NCBI GenBank assembly: GCA_029762595.1
Contig: JARVGJ010000001.1
Location: 186,001-250,000, forward strand
Source: Methanolobus sp.
GTDB taxonomy: Archaea; Halobacteriota; Methanosarcinia; Methanosarcinales; Methanosarcinaceae
Length of the DNA stretch: 64,000 bases
Direction of reading: 5' to 3'
Position numbers and translations under genes: made by a program. Of this stretch, positions 34,951 through 43,607 are shown in pieces; position 1 is the stretch's first letter, and each line of letters opens with the position of its first letter. The notes beneath the pieces are model-generated. The model was given only the letters and a program-made list of their open reading frames with translations, searched no databases and was not told the DNA's origin.

Positions 34951-35109
34951 ATGACAGATGAAATAATGTTCATATTTGCAGGAGGTGGCAATGCGGGGAG
35001 AGTTATAAGAACATTGCCTTTAAAAGCAGTCACTTATTGTGCCACTGATCGTAAATATGCATATCCTGAAAACAATTGTTTAGAACATACAGTATTTGGA
35101 ATTGAGTGA
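34951..35109 (+). CDS. Possible 52-residue protein upstream of the DUF2180 genes
   Basis: The ORF reads MTDEIMFIFAGGGNAGRV, then TLPLKAVTYCATDRKYAYPENN, ending HTVFGIE. The FAGGGNAGRVI stretch resembles a Gly-rich nucleotide-binding loop after a beta-strand, so this could be a small protein or the remnant of a larger one. Its TGA overlaps a GTG at 35106 that is in frame with the next gene. The ribosome-binding site is weak. I do not recognise a family. Confidence 0.4.
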   Translation: MTDEIMFIFAGGGNAGRVIRTLPLKAVTYCATDRKYAYPENNCLEHTVFGIE

Positions 35110-35114
35110 TCATC

Positions 35115-35354
35115 ATGAAATGCTACGAATGTGCAAAGAATGGAAAGGATAGCGACACGGTAGCTATCTGTATAATCTGCGGCAGAGGGGTCTGTAAAGA
35201 CCACTTGGTCAGGGAAGAGACACCTGTCTGGGAAGGCGAATACAGCATAAAGCTAAAATGTGGTATGGGAATTGCCTGTGACTACAAGGATGTTCAGCAC
35301 TGGAAAAAAGTACTCTGTATTCCCTGCCATACGGCCCTTAAGGAGAACTACTAG
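35115..35354 (+). CDS. DUF2180 zinc-ribbon-like protein, copy 1
   Basis: The 79-residue protein has MKCYECAKNGKDSDTVAICIICGRGVCKDHL, a B-box-like arrangement (C-x2-C, C-x2-C, C-x2-H), then KLKCGMGIAC and VLCIPCHTAL with further Cys pairs. It can bind two zinc ions and has no catalytic motif. DUF2180 proteins are restricted to archaea, mainly methanogens. GTG 35106 is in frame; ATG 35115 gives the family start. The second copy follows 8 bp downstream. Confidence 0.8.
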   Translation: MKCYECAKNGKDSDTVAICIICGRGVCKDHLVREETPVWEGEYSIKLKCGMGIACDYKDVQHWKKVLCIPCHTALKENY

Positions 35355-35362
35355 GTGATATC

Positions 35363-35581
35363 ATGATGAAATGCTATGACTGCATGGAAGAAGAAAATGA
35401 CACTGAAGCAACATGTGTCTGTATAACTTGTGGAAAAGGCCTTTGTACCGAACACACAAAAGAACTCGAGCTTCCGGTATCAGTTGGACAACCACCTCAT
35501 GTTGAAAGGCTTCCTAACGGATTGCCCAGGATAATGTGCCACTACTGCTTTGACCAGACAATAGAAGATGGATTTGACTGA
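35363..35581 (+). CDS. DUF2180 zinc-ribbon-like protein, copy 2
   Basis: The 72-residue paralogue ([34 protein letters not shown]) keeps the two N-terminal Cys pairs and the C-x2-H, but replaces the second metal site by a single CHYC pair near the C-terminus. AGGTGATATC precedes two adjacent ATG codons (35363, 35366). Tandem copies suggest two different partners or a heterodimer. Confidence 0.8.
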   Translation: MMKCYDCMEEENDTEATCVCITCGKGLCTEHTKELELPVSVGQPPHVERLPNGLPRIMCHYCFDQTIEDGFD

Positions 35582-35628
35582 TCTGGATAACAAAAGAAGG
35601 AAACAAAGAAGATAAAGGAGATACTAAC

Positions 35629-36003
35629 ATGTGCGGAGAAAAAGATAGCGGAAAAGGATGCGGACACAGAGAGATAATTGACGATATGTCCGACAAACTG
35701 GGATTCACACCCCAGATACTTGAGACACTTGGAGAACTTGAACCTGAGTTCCTTCATAAGTATAACATGTGCAACCACAAGCTGCTCAAGGACGGAGCAC
35801 TGCCTGCGAAGACAAAGATACTGATAGCACTTGCAGTTGTTGCATCAAAACAGTGTGAGCGCTGCGTTGCGTCACAGATGAAGAGTGCACTGAAGAACGG
35901 AGCAACAAAAGAAGAGATAATGGAAGTGATGGATGTCATATTCATAACATCCGGTGCTCCTGCTGTTGCCGCATGCAGAGATGCACTTAGATTGCTCAAA
36001 TAA
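35629..36003 (+). CDS. AhpD-like carboxymuconolactone decarboxylase family protein
   Basis: The 124-residue all-helical protein has [37 protein letters not shown]; the CERC pair with a downstream His-lacking VASQ is the AhpD-like redox site (C-x2-C). Such proteins act as disulfide reductants of peroxiredoxins or as peroxidases. A short N-terminal extension has CGHREII with one Cys and one His. It stands between DUF2180 and the cytochrome gene in a redox cluster. Confidence 0.86.
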   Translation: MCGEKDSGKGCGHREIIDDMSDKLGFTPQILETLGELEPEFLHKYNMCNHKLLKDGALPAKTKILIALAVVASKQCERCVASQMKSALKNGATKEEIMEVMDVIFITSGAPAVAACRDALRLLK

Positions 36004-36077
36004 GAACATAAGCTGGGGCCTGCCCGGCCCTTTTGAACATTCCGGATACTATCGATCAATACCTGGAGGATAGGAAA

Positions 36078-37487
36078 ATGAGGGGTGGATTTATAAGAAA
36101 CAGCTTGCTTCTAACTTCAACTGTTCTTTTGTTAGCTGTCATATGCAGCTTCTCGTGTACTGCCGAGCCAACAAGATTCGGAGAACACTCCGTCAATGAC
36201 TTTGTCTCTGAAAGCACATGCAAGCAATGTCATGCAGTGATCCATAATGACTGGGAAGGCACGATGCATTACAATGCATATCTTGACCCTTTCTACCTGG
36301 AAGAGGTGAAAGTCGCAAGCCATGATACAGACGGCCTGGTTGATGAATTCTGTTCCCGTTGCCACACTCCCATTGGTGTCGTATCCGGGGAGATACCACC
36401 TATAGACGGGTCCGGGATGAGTGACATCTCAAAACATGGAGTACAGTGTGATTTCTGCCATGTCATATCGGGAAGTGACGGTATAGGGAATGCACCTTTC
36501 ATAGTCACACCAGGAAACGTGAAATGGGGACCATTCGGTGATGCTACGCCTTCTTACCACGAAACGGAATATCTTGAGCTATACACACAAGCGGAATATT
36601 GTGGAATGTGTCATGAAGTGATACACCCGGTTAACGGACTTGTCATCGACGACACATATTCCACCTGGAAGGACAGCCAGTATGGAAAGGACAATGTGGT
36701 GTGCCAGGATTGCCACATGACAGGAGGTATCACTGAATTTAAGGCAAATCCCGGACGTGCAGGCACAGGCGGCCCAAAAAGGGATCATATATCATCACAT
36801 GACATCGTAGGAGCAAATGCATTCATCCCAGAGATCATGGGAGCGCAGGATGTTGCAAAAAAAGCAATTGAAAGACTTCAGAATGCAGCAACCCTACAGG
36901 TAAGCTCACCTGAAACGGCAGCAGAAGAAAGTGAGGTTACGATCATGGCATCGATAACCAATTCCGGAGCCGGACATAACATACCTACAGGAGTTTCAGA
37001 GATCCGGCAGGTATGGCTTGAAGTAAGGGTCACGGACAATGAAGGAAAGGAGATATATCATGCAGGTGCCCTTGATAGTGAAAGGAATATCATATCTGCA
37101 AAACTGATATATAATACCGTTCTGGGCGACAGTGAAGGAAATGCAACCGAAAGCTTCTGGCTTGCCGAAAGCATGCTTGAAGACAACAGGATAGGTCCAG
37201 AGGAAACCGTTAATGAAGAGCATACATTCATTCTGCCCGAAGATATAACATATCCATTGAAAGTGGAAACCATACTGAACTATAGGTCAGCCCCACAAGA
37301 GCTCATCGATAAACTGTTTGGTCAAGGGACCTATGAAGTACCTGTTATTCGTATGAATGAAATGTCCAGCACGATATACCATCCTGACACCCCCATGGAA
37401 GAGAGAACAGAAGCAACACCTGGATATGGCATAGTTGCCGCAACCATGTCCTTGCTCCTGATGATGCACATATTCAAAAGAAAATGA
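36078..37487 (+). CDS. Secreted, surface-anchored five-heme cytochrome c
   Basis: The 469-residue protein has a signal sequence (about 6-28), then five CxxCH motifs: CKQCH, CSRCH, CDFCH, CGMCH and CQDCH within the first ~230 residues, with several distal His for bis-His ligation (for example HYNAY, SYHETEY). A beta-rich domain follows (SEVTIMASITNSGAGHNIPTG, a cytochrome c554-like end domain). The C-terminus TPGYGIVAATMSLLLMMHIFKRK contains a PGF-CTERM-like sorting signal. GGAGG is 8 nt before ATG 36078. It should move electrons outside the membrane and differs from the seven-heme MmcA type. Confidence 0.9.
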   Translation: MRGGFIRNSLLLTSTVLLLAVICSFSCTAEPTRFGEHSVNDFVSESTCKQCHAVIHNDWEGTMHYNAYLDPFYLEEVKVASHDTDGLVDEFCSRCHTPIGVVSGEIPPIDGSGMSDISKHGVQCDFCHVISGSDGIGNAPFIVTPGNVKWGPFGDATPSYHETEYLELYTQAEYCGMCHEVIHPVNGLVIDDTYSTWKDSQYGKDNVVCQDCHMTGGITEFKANPGRAGTGGPKRDHISSHDIVGANAFIPEIMGAQDVAKKAIERLQNAATLQVSSPETAAEESEVTIMASITNSGAGHNIPTGVSEIRQVWLEVRVTDNEGKEIYHAGALDSERNIISAKLIYNTVLGDSEGNATESFWLAESMLEDNRIGPEETVNEEHTFILPEDITYPLKVETILNYRSAPQELIDKLFGQGTYEVPVIRMNEMSSTIYHPDTPMEERTEATPGYGIVAATMSLLLMMHIFKRK

Positions 37488-37693
37488 AGGAGAACTCAAA
37501 AGTGATACCAACTGTTGACAAAAACAAATGTGAAGGGATAGGTGCATGTGCCGAATCATGCCCCACAGAAGTAATCGATATAGAAGAGAACGATAGCGGA
37601 GAGCTAAAAGCTGTCATCGCCCGTCCTGATGACTGTGTGGAATGTGGCAACTGTGTAGATGCCTGTCCTACAGAAGCAATAACATTAGACTGA
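37484..37693 (+). CDS. 2[4Fe-4S] ferredoxin
   Basis: The 69-residue protein has two cluster motifs, CEGIGACAESCPTEV near 16-30 and CVECGNCVDACPTEAI near 50-65. The first motif has a one-residue longer spacing (C-x4-C instead of C-x2-C), seen in some archaeal ferredoxins. Its ATG overlaps the cytochrome stop (ATGA), so the two are made together. It is a likely cytoplasmic electron partner of the flavoproteins that follow. Confidence 0.92.
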   Translation: MKENSKVIPTVDKNKCEGIGACAESCPTEVIDIEENDSGELKAVIARPDDCVECGNCVDACPTEAITLD

Positions 37694-37714
37694 AAAACTG
37701 ATTGGAGTACCAGA

Positions 37715-38332
37715 ATGTCCGATGACAGAACTATTCGTCTACTGGGTATATCAGGAAGCCCCAGGAAAAAATCTACAGACTATGTTGTTAACGAAGCCCT
37801 AAGATACGCACAGGAAAAATTCGGTGCAGAGATAGAATACTTCTCTGCCAGTGGCAAGGATATGAAATTCTGCATCCACTGTGATTATTGCATTCGTAAG
37901 AAGGAGGGCTGCATTCACAAAGATGACCTGGTGGAACTCTATGACAAGATGTTATGGGCCGATGCATGGATAATAGGCACTCCCGTATACCAGGGTACAT
38001 TAAGCGCACAGACAAAGACGATAATTGACAGATGCCGTGCAGTTGTTGCAAGGGATCCAAAGGCCTTCCTGAACAAAATCGGTGCTGCAGCCGCTGTCGG
38101 TGGAGACAGGATAGGAGGACAGGAGCCCGCTATACAGTCAATACTTAACTTTTACGTAATCAGTGAGATGATACCTGTTGCGGGCGGTTCTTTCGGATCG
38201 AATCTGGGTGGTACCTTCTGGTCAAAGGACAAGGGAGCAGAAGGGGTTGCAGATGATCCTGAAGGGATCCGTAGTCTTCACAGGACTGTTAACAAATTGA
38301 TGAAGACTGCAATTGCAATGAAGGATATCTAA
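37715..38332 (+). CDS. Iron-sulfur flavoprotein (Isf-like NAD(P)H/FMN reductase family)
   Basis: The 205-residue flavodoxin-like protein starts LLGISGSPRKKSTDYVV (FMN phosphate loop) and has the compact Cys motif CIHCDYCIRKKEGC near 50-63, which binds a 4Fe-4S cluster in methanogen Isf. TPVYQGTLSAQTKTIIDR near 90 is the second FMN contact. Isf proteins take electrons from ferredoxin and reduce O2, peroxide or unknown acceptors. It follows the ferredoxin gene by 21 bp. Confidence 0.9.
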   Translation: MSDDRTIRLLGISGSPRKKSTDYVVNEALRYAQEKFGAEIEYFSASGKDMKFCIHCDYCIRKKEGCIHKDDLVELYDKMLWADAWIIGTPVYQGTLSAQTKTIIDRCRAVVARDPKAFLNKIGAAAAVGGDRIGGQEPAIQSILNFYVISEMIPVAGGSFGSNLGGTFWSKDKGAEGVADDPEGIRSLHRTVNKLMKTAIAMKDI

Positions 38333-38354
38333 GATATCCCAGGAGGGAGCAGAC

Positions 38355-39053
38355 CTGGAATTCATTGAGAATGTTACGGAAATTATCAAAAGGACATACA
38401 ATGTGAAGAGTTTCAGGTTCCAAAGACCTGCTGGTTTTGACTATAAAGCAGGCCAGTATATCATGGTCACACTCAGCACCAATGGAAAGAGCATAAGTAA
38501 GCCTTTCACCCTTTCAAGCAGCCCAACGGAAAAAGACCATATCGAATTCACTAAAAAACTGACCGGACATGAGTTCTCCAATATGCTGGATTCAATGGTA
38601 ACTGGAGACTCTGCAACCATCAGGGGACCTTTTGGGAAAATGACCTTTGAAGGAGAATATGAAAAGATAGCACTTCTAAGTGGTGGTATAGGGATCACAC
38701 CGATGATAAGTATCTGTAAATATTGCACTGATATGCGACTCAGCACGGATATAATGCTCATATGCAGTGATAAGACAGAACAAGATATGATATTTGTTGA
38801 AGAGCTTGAAGAAATGAGAAGGCATAATCCGGGACTTACAGTCTTCAACACACTTACAAGAGCCTCTGAAAACTGGACAGGCTGCCGGGAGCGCATCTGT
38901 GAGAATCTCATCCTGAGGGAACTACCAGACTATGCTGAGCGCATATTCTATATCTGCGGACCACCTTCAATGGTGGAGACGATGGTAGAGATGCTGCACA
39001 ACATGAAAATACCAAACGACAGGATAAACAAGGAATCATTGACTGGATATTGA
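38355..39053 (+). CDS. Ferredoxin/flavodoxin-NAD(P)H reductase-like FAD protein; probable CTG start
   Basis: The frame codes for LEFIENVTEIIKRTYNVKSFRFQ, then AGQYIMVTLSTNG (FAD), SKPFTLSSSP (RxYS-like site), GGIGITPMISICKY (nucleotide loop) and YICGPPSMVETM near the C-terminus: a full ferredoxin reductase fold without a 2Fe-2S domain. The only conventional start, GTG 38403, has no ribosome-binding site and would remove the first beta strand. AGGAGGG (38341-38347) lies 7 nt before CTG 38355, and no ATG, GTG or TTG occurs between there and the upstream stop. I place the start at CTG 38355 (232 codons). Confidence 0.82.
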   Translation: MEFIENVTEIIKRTYNVKSFRFQRPAGFDYKAGQYIMVTLSTNGKSISKPFTLSSSPTEKDHIEFTKKLTGHEFSNMLDSMVTGDSATIRGPFGKMTFEGEYEKIALLSGGIGITPMISICKYCTDMRLSTDIMLICSDKTEQDMIFVEELEEMRRHNPGLTVFNTLTRASENWTGCRERICENLILRELPDYAERIFYICGPPSMVETMVEMLHNMKIPNDRINKESLTGY

Positions 39054-39069
39054 ACACACAGGAGGAATC

Positions 39070-39615
39070 ATGAAAAGGATAGCATGGGGGATCACAGGTT
39101 CGGGGGATCTCATCAAAGAAACTTATGAAATGATGGTTGACATCAAAAAGAAGAGCAACATAGAGATAATGGTGTTCCTGTCCAAAGAAGGTGAGACGGT
39201 TATGAAATGGTATCGTATGTGGAATGACATACAGAAGGATTTCCCCAACTTCAAGACCGACGCAGGACCAAACTCCCCCTTCATTGCAGGACCCCTGCAG
39301 GTAGGATACTACGATGCACTGATCATTGCACCAACCACCGCAAACACCGTTGCCAAGATAGTACATGGTATCGCTGATACGCTCGTAACCAATGTCGTTG
39401 CGCAGACAGCCAAGGGAGAAACGCCCATCTACATACTTCCCGTTGACCAGAAAAGAGGTACTGTAAAGACATACTCCCCTGAAGGTAGGGTAATGGAATT
39501 GAAAATGCGCGAAGTGGACGTATCCAACACCGAAAAACTTGCGCAGATGGAGAATATAACCGTCATCAGCAAACCAGAAGACATCTACGATATCCTCGGA
39601 ATAAGCAAGGACTAA
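39070..39615 (+). CDS. afpA: Archaeoflavoprotein AfpA
   Basis: The 181-residue flavoprotein of the Dfp/UbiX-like fold has AWGITGSGDLIKETYEMM at the start, AGPNSPFIAGPLQVGYYDALIIAPTTANTVAKI in two pieces near 73-105 (FMN-binding PTTANT) and GIADTLVTNVVAQTAKGETPIYILPVDQ. Archaeal AfpA accepts electrons from ferredoxin. It is the last gene of the 35.1-39.6 kb redox cluster, with an AGGAGGAATC ribosome-binding site, and ends tail-to-tail with the DUF429 gene. Confidence 0.88.
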   Translation: MKRIAWGITGSGDLIKETYEMMVDIKKKSNIEIMVFLSKEGETVMKWYRMWNDIQKDFPNFKTDAGPNSPFIAGPLQVGYYDALIIAPTTANTVAKIVHGIADTLVTNVVAQTAKGETPIYILPVDQKRGTVKTYSPEGRVMELKMREVDVSNTEKLAQMENITVISKPEDIYDILGISKD

Positions 39616-40439
39616 AAGAAGGTGTACCCTTCCCTGAGATAGATATCCGGCAATCTGCCGATGATATCATCTATTCTGGCAAGGGACCTGAATGTAGCAT
39701 AAGCGGCTATAAAGCTATCCAGGGCATCTCCATCATAATTATTGATCATCCTTTCCTTCAGATGCCCAGGAATAGTCACACATTTATTGACCATTTCTTC
39801 CAGGATGTACCCTCTTGTTATTTTCTCTTTTTCCGACCTGCCTTTATAGGCCATGTACAGCCCTTCGCTCTTCAATGTTGATGCGGGACATATCTCCATA
39901 AGCCAGGGTTTATCTTCAAGTGGCTCCTGCATCGGAAGGATGCAGGCATCTCCTGCCTTAAGAAGAGGACGTACAATGTCACGAATTCCATAATATGTCT
40001 GTTTATAGACCCATAGATTATACACGCTGAAAGGAGCTTTTACCTCTGTATCGGTAAGACGTTTCAGCTCGTTGACGCCCCCAATGGCCCGCATTGCCGT
40101 TCTGAAATCCTCTGGAGAAGAGTAATTATCAGGGAAATCTTCCACGAAAGAACACCAGTCCTTCCCGGATAAAAGCTTATCAGGAAGGCTGAATGGAGAA
40201 TCAATTCCAAATACAGATCGTGTATCTGAGATTATAAGATTGAGCAAAGAGGAAATGCAGATTCCCCTTTCTTTGGACATACCAGGGACAAGCTCATATA
40301 TCGGATAACAATCAAGAAGTAAAAATTCACCTTCTTCTGCAAGGCCTTCACTTATCCATATCTTTCTACCGGCATCCTTTGCACCACTGAAATCAACACC
40401 ATATATCCTGCGTTTTCTCCCGATGGCTGCAAAAGTCAT
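39612..40439 (-). CDS. DUF429 domain protein
   Basis: The 275-residue protein has the RNase H-like start IYGVDFSGAKDAGRKIWIS (first acidic residue), VFGIDSPFSLPDKLL near 98 and CPASTLKSEGLYMAYKG near 185, ending with GDALDSFIAAYATFR, the conserved D-A-x-D/A-A pattern of DUF429. A nuclease-type activity is possible but untested. Its stop codon overlaps that of afpA. It is encoded 23 bp downstream of ino1. Confidence 0.82.
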   Translation of the reverse strand: MTFAAIGRKRRIYGVDFSGAKDAGRKIWISEGLAEEGEFLLLDCYPIYELVPGMSKERGICISSLLNLIISDTRSVFGIDSPFSLPDKLLSGKDWCSFVEDFPDNYSSPEDFRTAMRAIGGVNELKRLTDTEVKAPFSVYNLWVYKQTYYGIRDIVRPLLKAGDACILPMQEPLEDKPWLMEICPASTLKSEGLYMAYKGRSEKEKITRGYILEEMVNKCVTIPGHLKERMINNYDGDALDSFIAAYATFRSLARIDDIIGRLPDIYLREGYTFF

Positions 40440-40462
40440 ATTTCAATACATTCCAATCCGCT

Positions 40463-41566
40463 TCAATCATCCCGCAGGCCCTTGATAAACTCATCTGTCA
40501 TCATGTAGGCCTCATCATCTGTGAACTGCTTTGGAGGGTGTTTCATGAAGTATGATGATGGAGAATACAGGATCCCACCGATGCCCCTTTCAAGTGCAAG
40601 TTTGCAGCACCTTATAGCATCGATCACCACACCAGCGGAATTGGGTGAATCCTCCACTGATAGACGAAGCTCAAGGTTCATCGGCACATCACCGAATAGT
40701 TTACCTTCCATTCTCAGGAAGCAGACCTTATTATCATTCTGCCAGGGTACGTAGTCACTGGGACCTACATGGATGTTGTCATCATCCATCCTCTGTCCCA
40801 GGACAGACTGAACAGCCTCGGTTTTTGATTCCTTCTTTGATGCAAGCCTGTTCCTGTTAAGCATGTTAAGGAAGTCGGTGTTGCCCCCGGTATTAAGCTG
40901 ATAGGTCCTCTCCAGTTTCACACCACGCTTGCGGAAAAGATCAGCAAGCATCCTGTGAGTTATCGTAGCACCAAGCTGAGCTTTGATGTCATCACCGATA
41001 ATAGGAATACCCTTCTCCTTGAACCTTGCCGCCCATTCCGGATTGCTCACGATGAAAACAGGCATGTTATTGATATAGGCAACCCCGGCCTCAAGGGCAC
41101 ATTCTGCATAGAAGCATGTGGCTTCTTCTGAGCCCACTGGAAGATAGTTAAGTAATATCTCTGCCCCGGAATCCTTCAATTCCTTTACTATCTGTTCTTT
41201 ATGTGCTTCAATCTCATCGGAAGGCAGAAAACTCCTGTTCTCACTGTAATTTACCATATGATCGGAAACACCATCAAGAATGCGACCCATTTTGACAATT
41301 ACACCTTTTTTGGGTATTTCCTGACAGAATACCGCGGTGCAGTTAGGCGGTGCAAAAATGGCCTCTGAAACATCCTTTCCAACTTTCCTTTTGTCAATAT
41401 CAAATGCTGCAACAACTTCAATATCAAATGGCGTATATCCGCCGATATCCCAGTGCATAAGACCAATGGCATCTTTTTCTTCTTTGTCCCCATAATACTC
41501 AATACCTTGGATCAGAGAGCTTGCACAATTGCCAATACCTGCAATTGCAATCTTGATTTTGTCCAT
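40463..41566 (-). CDS. ino1: myo-Inositol-1-phosphate synthase
   Basis: The 367-residue protein has IAIAGIGNCASSLIQGIEYY (NAD loop), CTAVFCQEIPKKG, NYLPVGSEEATCFYAECALEAGVAYINNMP in shorter units near 145-172, IIGDDIKAQLGATITHR near 188 and TGGNTDFLNM near 222, all typical of archaeal Ino1. It converts glucose 6-phosphate to inositol 1-phosphate for archaetidylinositol lipids and related solutes. It has its own AT-rich promoter in the 41567-41844 gap, divergent from the ferritin-like gene. Confidence 0.94.
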   Translation of the reverse strand: MDKIKIAIAGIGNCASSLIQGIEYYGDKEEKDAIGLMHWDIGGYTPFDIEVVAAFDIDKRKVGKDVSEAIFAPPNCTAVFCQEIPKKGVIVKMGRILDGVSDHMVNYSENRSFLPSDEIEAHKEQIVKELKDSGAEILLNYLPVGSEEATCFYAECALEAGVAYINNMPVFIVSNPEWAARFKEKGIPIIGDDIKAQLGATITHRMLADLFRKRGVKLERTYQLNTGGNTDFLNMLNRNRLASKKESKTEAVQSVLGQRMDDDNIHVGPSDYVPWQNDNKVCFLRMEGKLFGDVPMNLELRLSVEDSPNSAGVVIDAIRCCKLALERGIGGILYSPSSYFMKHPPKQFTDDEAYMMTDEFIKGLRDD

Positions 41567-41844
41567 TCAAATACCTCTATAAAAGTTATTTAGTGATTTT
41601 TTGAAAATGATGAGATATAAAATATAACCTCATAGATGTATTGTTACAAATAAAAAGGTTTCTAAACAAGAGCTAGTAGACAACTTATTTTAAAAAATGT
41701 GTTTGCATCGAATAGAACAAGCTCGAAAGATATATTAGGTCAGAATCAGATAGATTTGTTACAGTGGGGTTACTATCACAAGGTATAACTTGCGATGACA
41801 CTGAAAATTTTAATGACATATGATTTATTAAAGGTGACCAAAAA
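41567..41844. other. Divergent intergenic region ino1 / ferritin-like gene
   Basis: The 278-bp gap is AT-rich. On the plus strand a TATA candidate GATATATTAG (41729-41738) would leave a leader of about 85 nt before AAAGGTGACC and ATG 41845. On the minus strand GATATAAAATATAA near 41612-41625 overlaps a possible ino1 promoter. I see no ORF or strong repeat. Confidence 0.45.
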
Positions 41845-42333
41845 ATGAAAGATATACTAAAAGAAATAGCAGAAGAGCTTGACCAACTGGAAACACTGGA
41901 TGAAGCAATTGCCCTGGCAATAGAACTTGAAGAAGAGGGAATGGCATATTACAGCGAAAAGGCATCAGTTATGAAAAATGAAACTGCCAGCAAGCTGTAC
42001 ATGTTCCTTACAGAAGAGGAAAAGAAACATGCTGAATATCTGAAACAATACAGGGATACTAAAAAGGTTCCGGAAGTAGAGTTCAGCTATCCGAAATTCG
42101 AAGCATCTTTCACAGAGGAATTCTCCGACGAGAAACTGGAAGAGATAGGCATACTTCTTGCTGCCCTCAGGTTCGAACACAAAAGCGAATACTTCTACAC
42201 AGAACTTGCAAAACGTACAGATGACGAAGAACAACGTATCTTCTATGAAAAAGTAGCTGCTGCAGAAAGAGGCCATTACATGATAATTGACGAGTTGCTG
42301 GATGCTGCAACCGAGTTCAGGATGCAGACATAA
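41845..42333 (+). CDS. Ferritin-like / rubrerythrin-type diiron protein without rubredoxin domain
   Basis: The 162-residue four-helix protein carries two E-x(~30)-E-x2-H half-sites: IELEEEGMAYY with EEEKKHAEYL, and RFEHKSEYFY with AAAERGHYMII. These are diiron ligands of rubrerythrins. The C-terminal rubredoxin domain is absent, so another electron donor is needed. It probably reduces peroxide. It is followed by FprA and ferredoxin-thioredoxin reductase, consistent with oxidative-stress defence. Confidence 0.9.
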   Translation: MKDILKEIAEELDQLETLDEAIALAIELEEEGMAYYSEKASVMKNETASKLYMFLTEEEKKHAEYLKQYRDTKKVPEVEFSYPKFEASFTEEFSDEKLEEIGILLAALRFEHKSEYFYTELAKRTDDEEQRIFYEKVAAAERGHYMIIDELLDAATEFRMQT

Positions 42334-42350
42334 ACCCAAGAGAGATGGCA

Positions 42351-43562
42351 ATGGACGATCATAAACCACCTGAGATAGCCAGCGGTATATACTGGGTAGG
42401 CGTGGTTGACTGGAACCTCAGGGATTTTCACGGTTACCAAACACCAAAAGGTGGAAGTTATAACGCCTATCTTATAGTTGATGAGAAAATAGCCCTCATC
42501 GATACGGTAAAAGCACAATTTTCAGGAGAGATGTTAGAACGTATAAGCCAGATAGTCGATCCTGCAAGAATTGATTATGTGATATCGAACCATGTGGAAA
42601 TGGACCATTCGAGTTCCATCCCGGCAATAATGGATGTCGCAACAAATGCCAAGTTGTTTGCATCTTCCAAAGGTCAAGCCGGTCTTGCAGAATACTATAA
42701 AGAGGAAGGCTTTGATAAATGGGACATAGAGGTTGTTGGAACAGGTACTGAACTGAGCCTTGGAAAAAGAACACTTATGTTCATAGAGGCAACCATGCTG
42801 CACTGGCCTGACAGCATGCAGACCTATGTGAAAGAAGACAGGATACTCTTTTCAAATGATGCTTTCGGACAGCACGTTGCAACCTCAAAACGCTTTGATG
42901 ACGAAGTAGAGGACGTAATGGAAGATGCTGGCATATACTACGCAAATATACTGCTTCCTTTCGGATCCCAGGTGCTCAAATATGTAGGAAAGCTCAAAGA
43001 GCTTGATGTCAGTCCTAGCATGATAGCACCAGCACATGGTGTCATATGGAGAAAAGGCGTGCAGCGCATAGTTGAAGCATATGGAAGATGGGCACATGGA
43101 GATAGCGTAGCCAAGGTGCTTGTGATATATGACACTATGTGGGGAAGCACCGAGAAAATGGCATTGGAGATAGTTGAAGGAGCCCGGGAATCAGGTGTTG
43201 AAGTACGCCTGAGGCACCTGCGCAAGAATGACTGGAGCATGACCATGAAAGAATTAATGGATGCTTCTGTTGTTGCAATTGGCTCACCTACAATGAACAA
43301 CGGGATGTTCTTTACTATCGCAGGTTTTCTTAACTACATGAAAGGACTGCGTCCAAAGGACAAGAAATACTTCCTTTTCGGCTCATACGGATGGGGAGGA
43401 GGAGCTATTAAGGCAATGGAAAAAGAAATGGAGGACGCCAGATTCGAACTTGTCATGGAAAGCATGCAGGTAAAGTTCAGACCTTATGAAGAAGATAAGG
43501 AAGCATGCAGGAATATAGGTTACAAACTTGGTGAAATTGCAAAAGAGAATGCAAAATCTTAA
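42351..43562 (+). CDS. fprA: F420H2 oxidase / A-type flavoprotein (FprA)
   Basis: The 403-residue protein has a beta-lactamase-like diiron domain with HVEMDHSSSIP near 80 (HxExD), TMLHWPDSMQTY near 145 and PAHGVIWRKG near 225, then a flavodoxin domain (YDTMWGSTEKMALEI near 260, GSPTMNNGMFFTIAGFL near 300, SYGWGGGAIKAMEKEM near 345). It reduces O2 to water with F420H2. ATG 42345 is also possible. It lies 17 bp after the ferritin-like gene. Confidence 0.94.
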   Translation: MDDHKPPEIASGIYWVGVVDWNLRDFHGYQTPKGGSYNAYLIVDEKIALIDTVKAQFSGEMLERISQIVDPARIDYVISNHVEMDHSSSIPAIMDVATNAKLFASSKGQAGLAEYYKEEGFDKWDIEVVGTGTELSLGKRTLMFIEATMLHWPDSMQTYVKEDRILFSNDAFGQHVATSKRFDDEVEDVMEDAGIYYANILLPFGSQVLKYVGKLKELDVSPSMIAPAHGVIWRKGVQRIVEAYGRWAHGDSVAKVLVIYDTMWGSTEKMALEIVEGARESGVEVRLRHLRKNDWSMTMKELMDASVVAIGSPTMNNGMFFTIAGFLNYMKGLRPKDKKYFLFGSYGWGGGAIKAMEKEMEDARFELVMESMQVKFRPYEEDKEACRNIGYKLGEIAKENAKS

Positions 43563-43607
43563 ATTTATGTAAATGAATGTTTAAATGAAAGTATCGAGTG
43601 TGTTAAT

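Noticed and set aside
38403..38405. GTG as the start of the FAD reductase
   Set aside because: No Shine-Dalgarno sequence and loss of the first FAD-domain strand; conserved coding continues upstream to CTG 38355.
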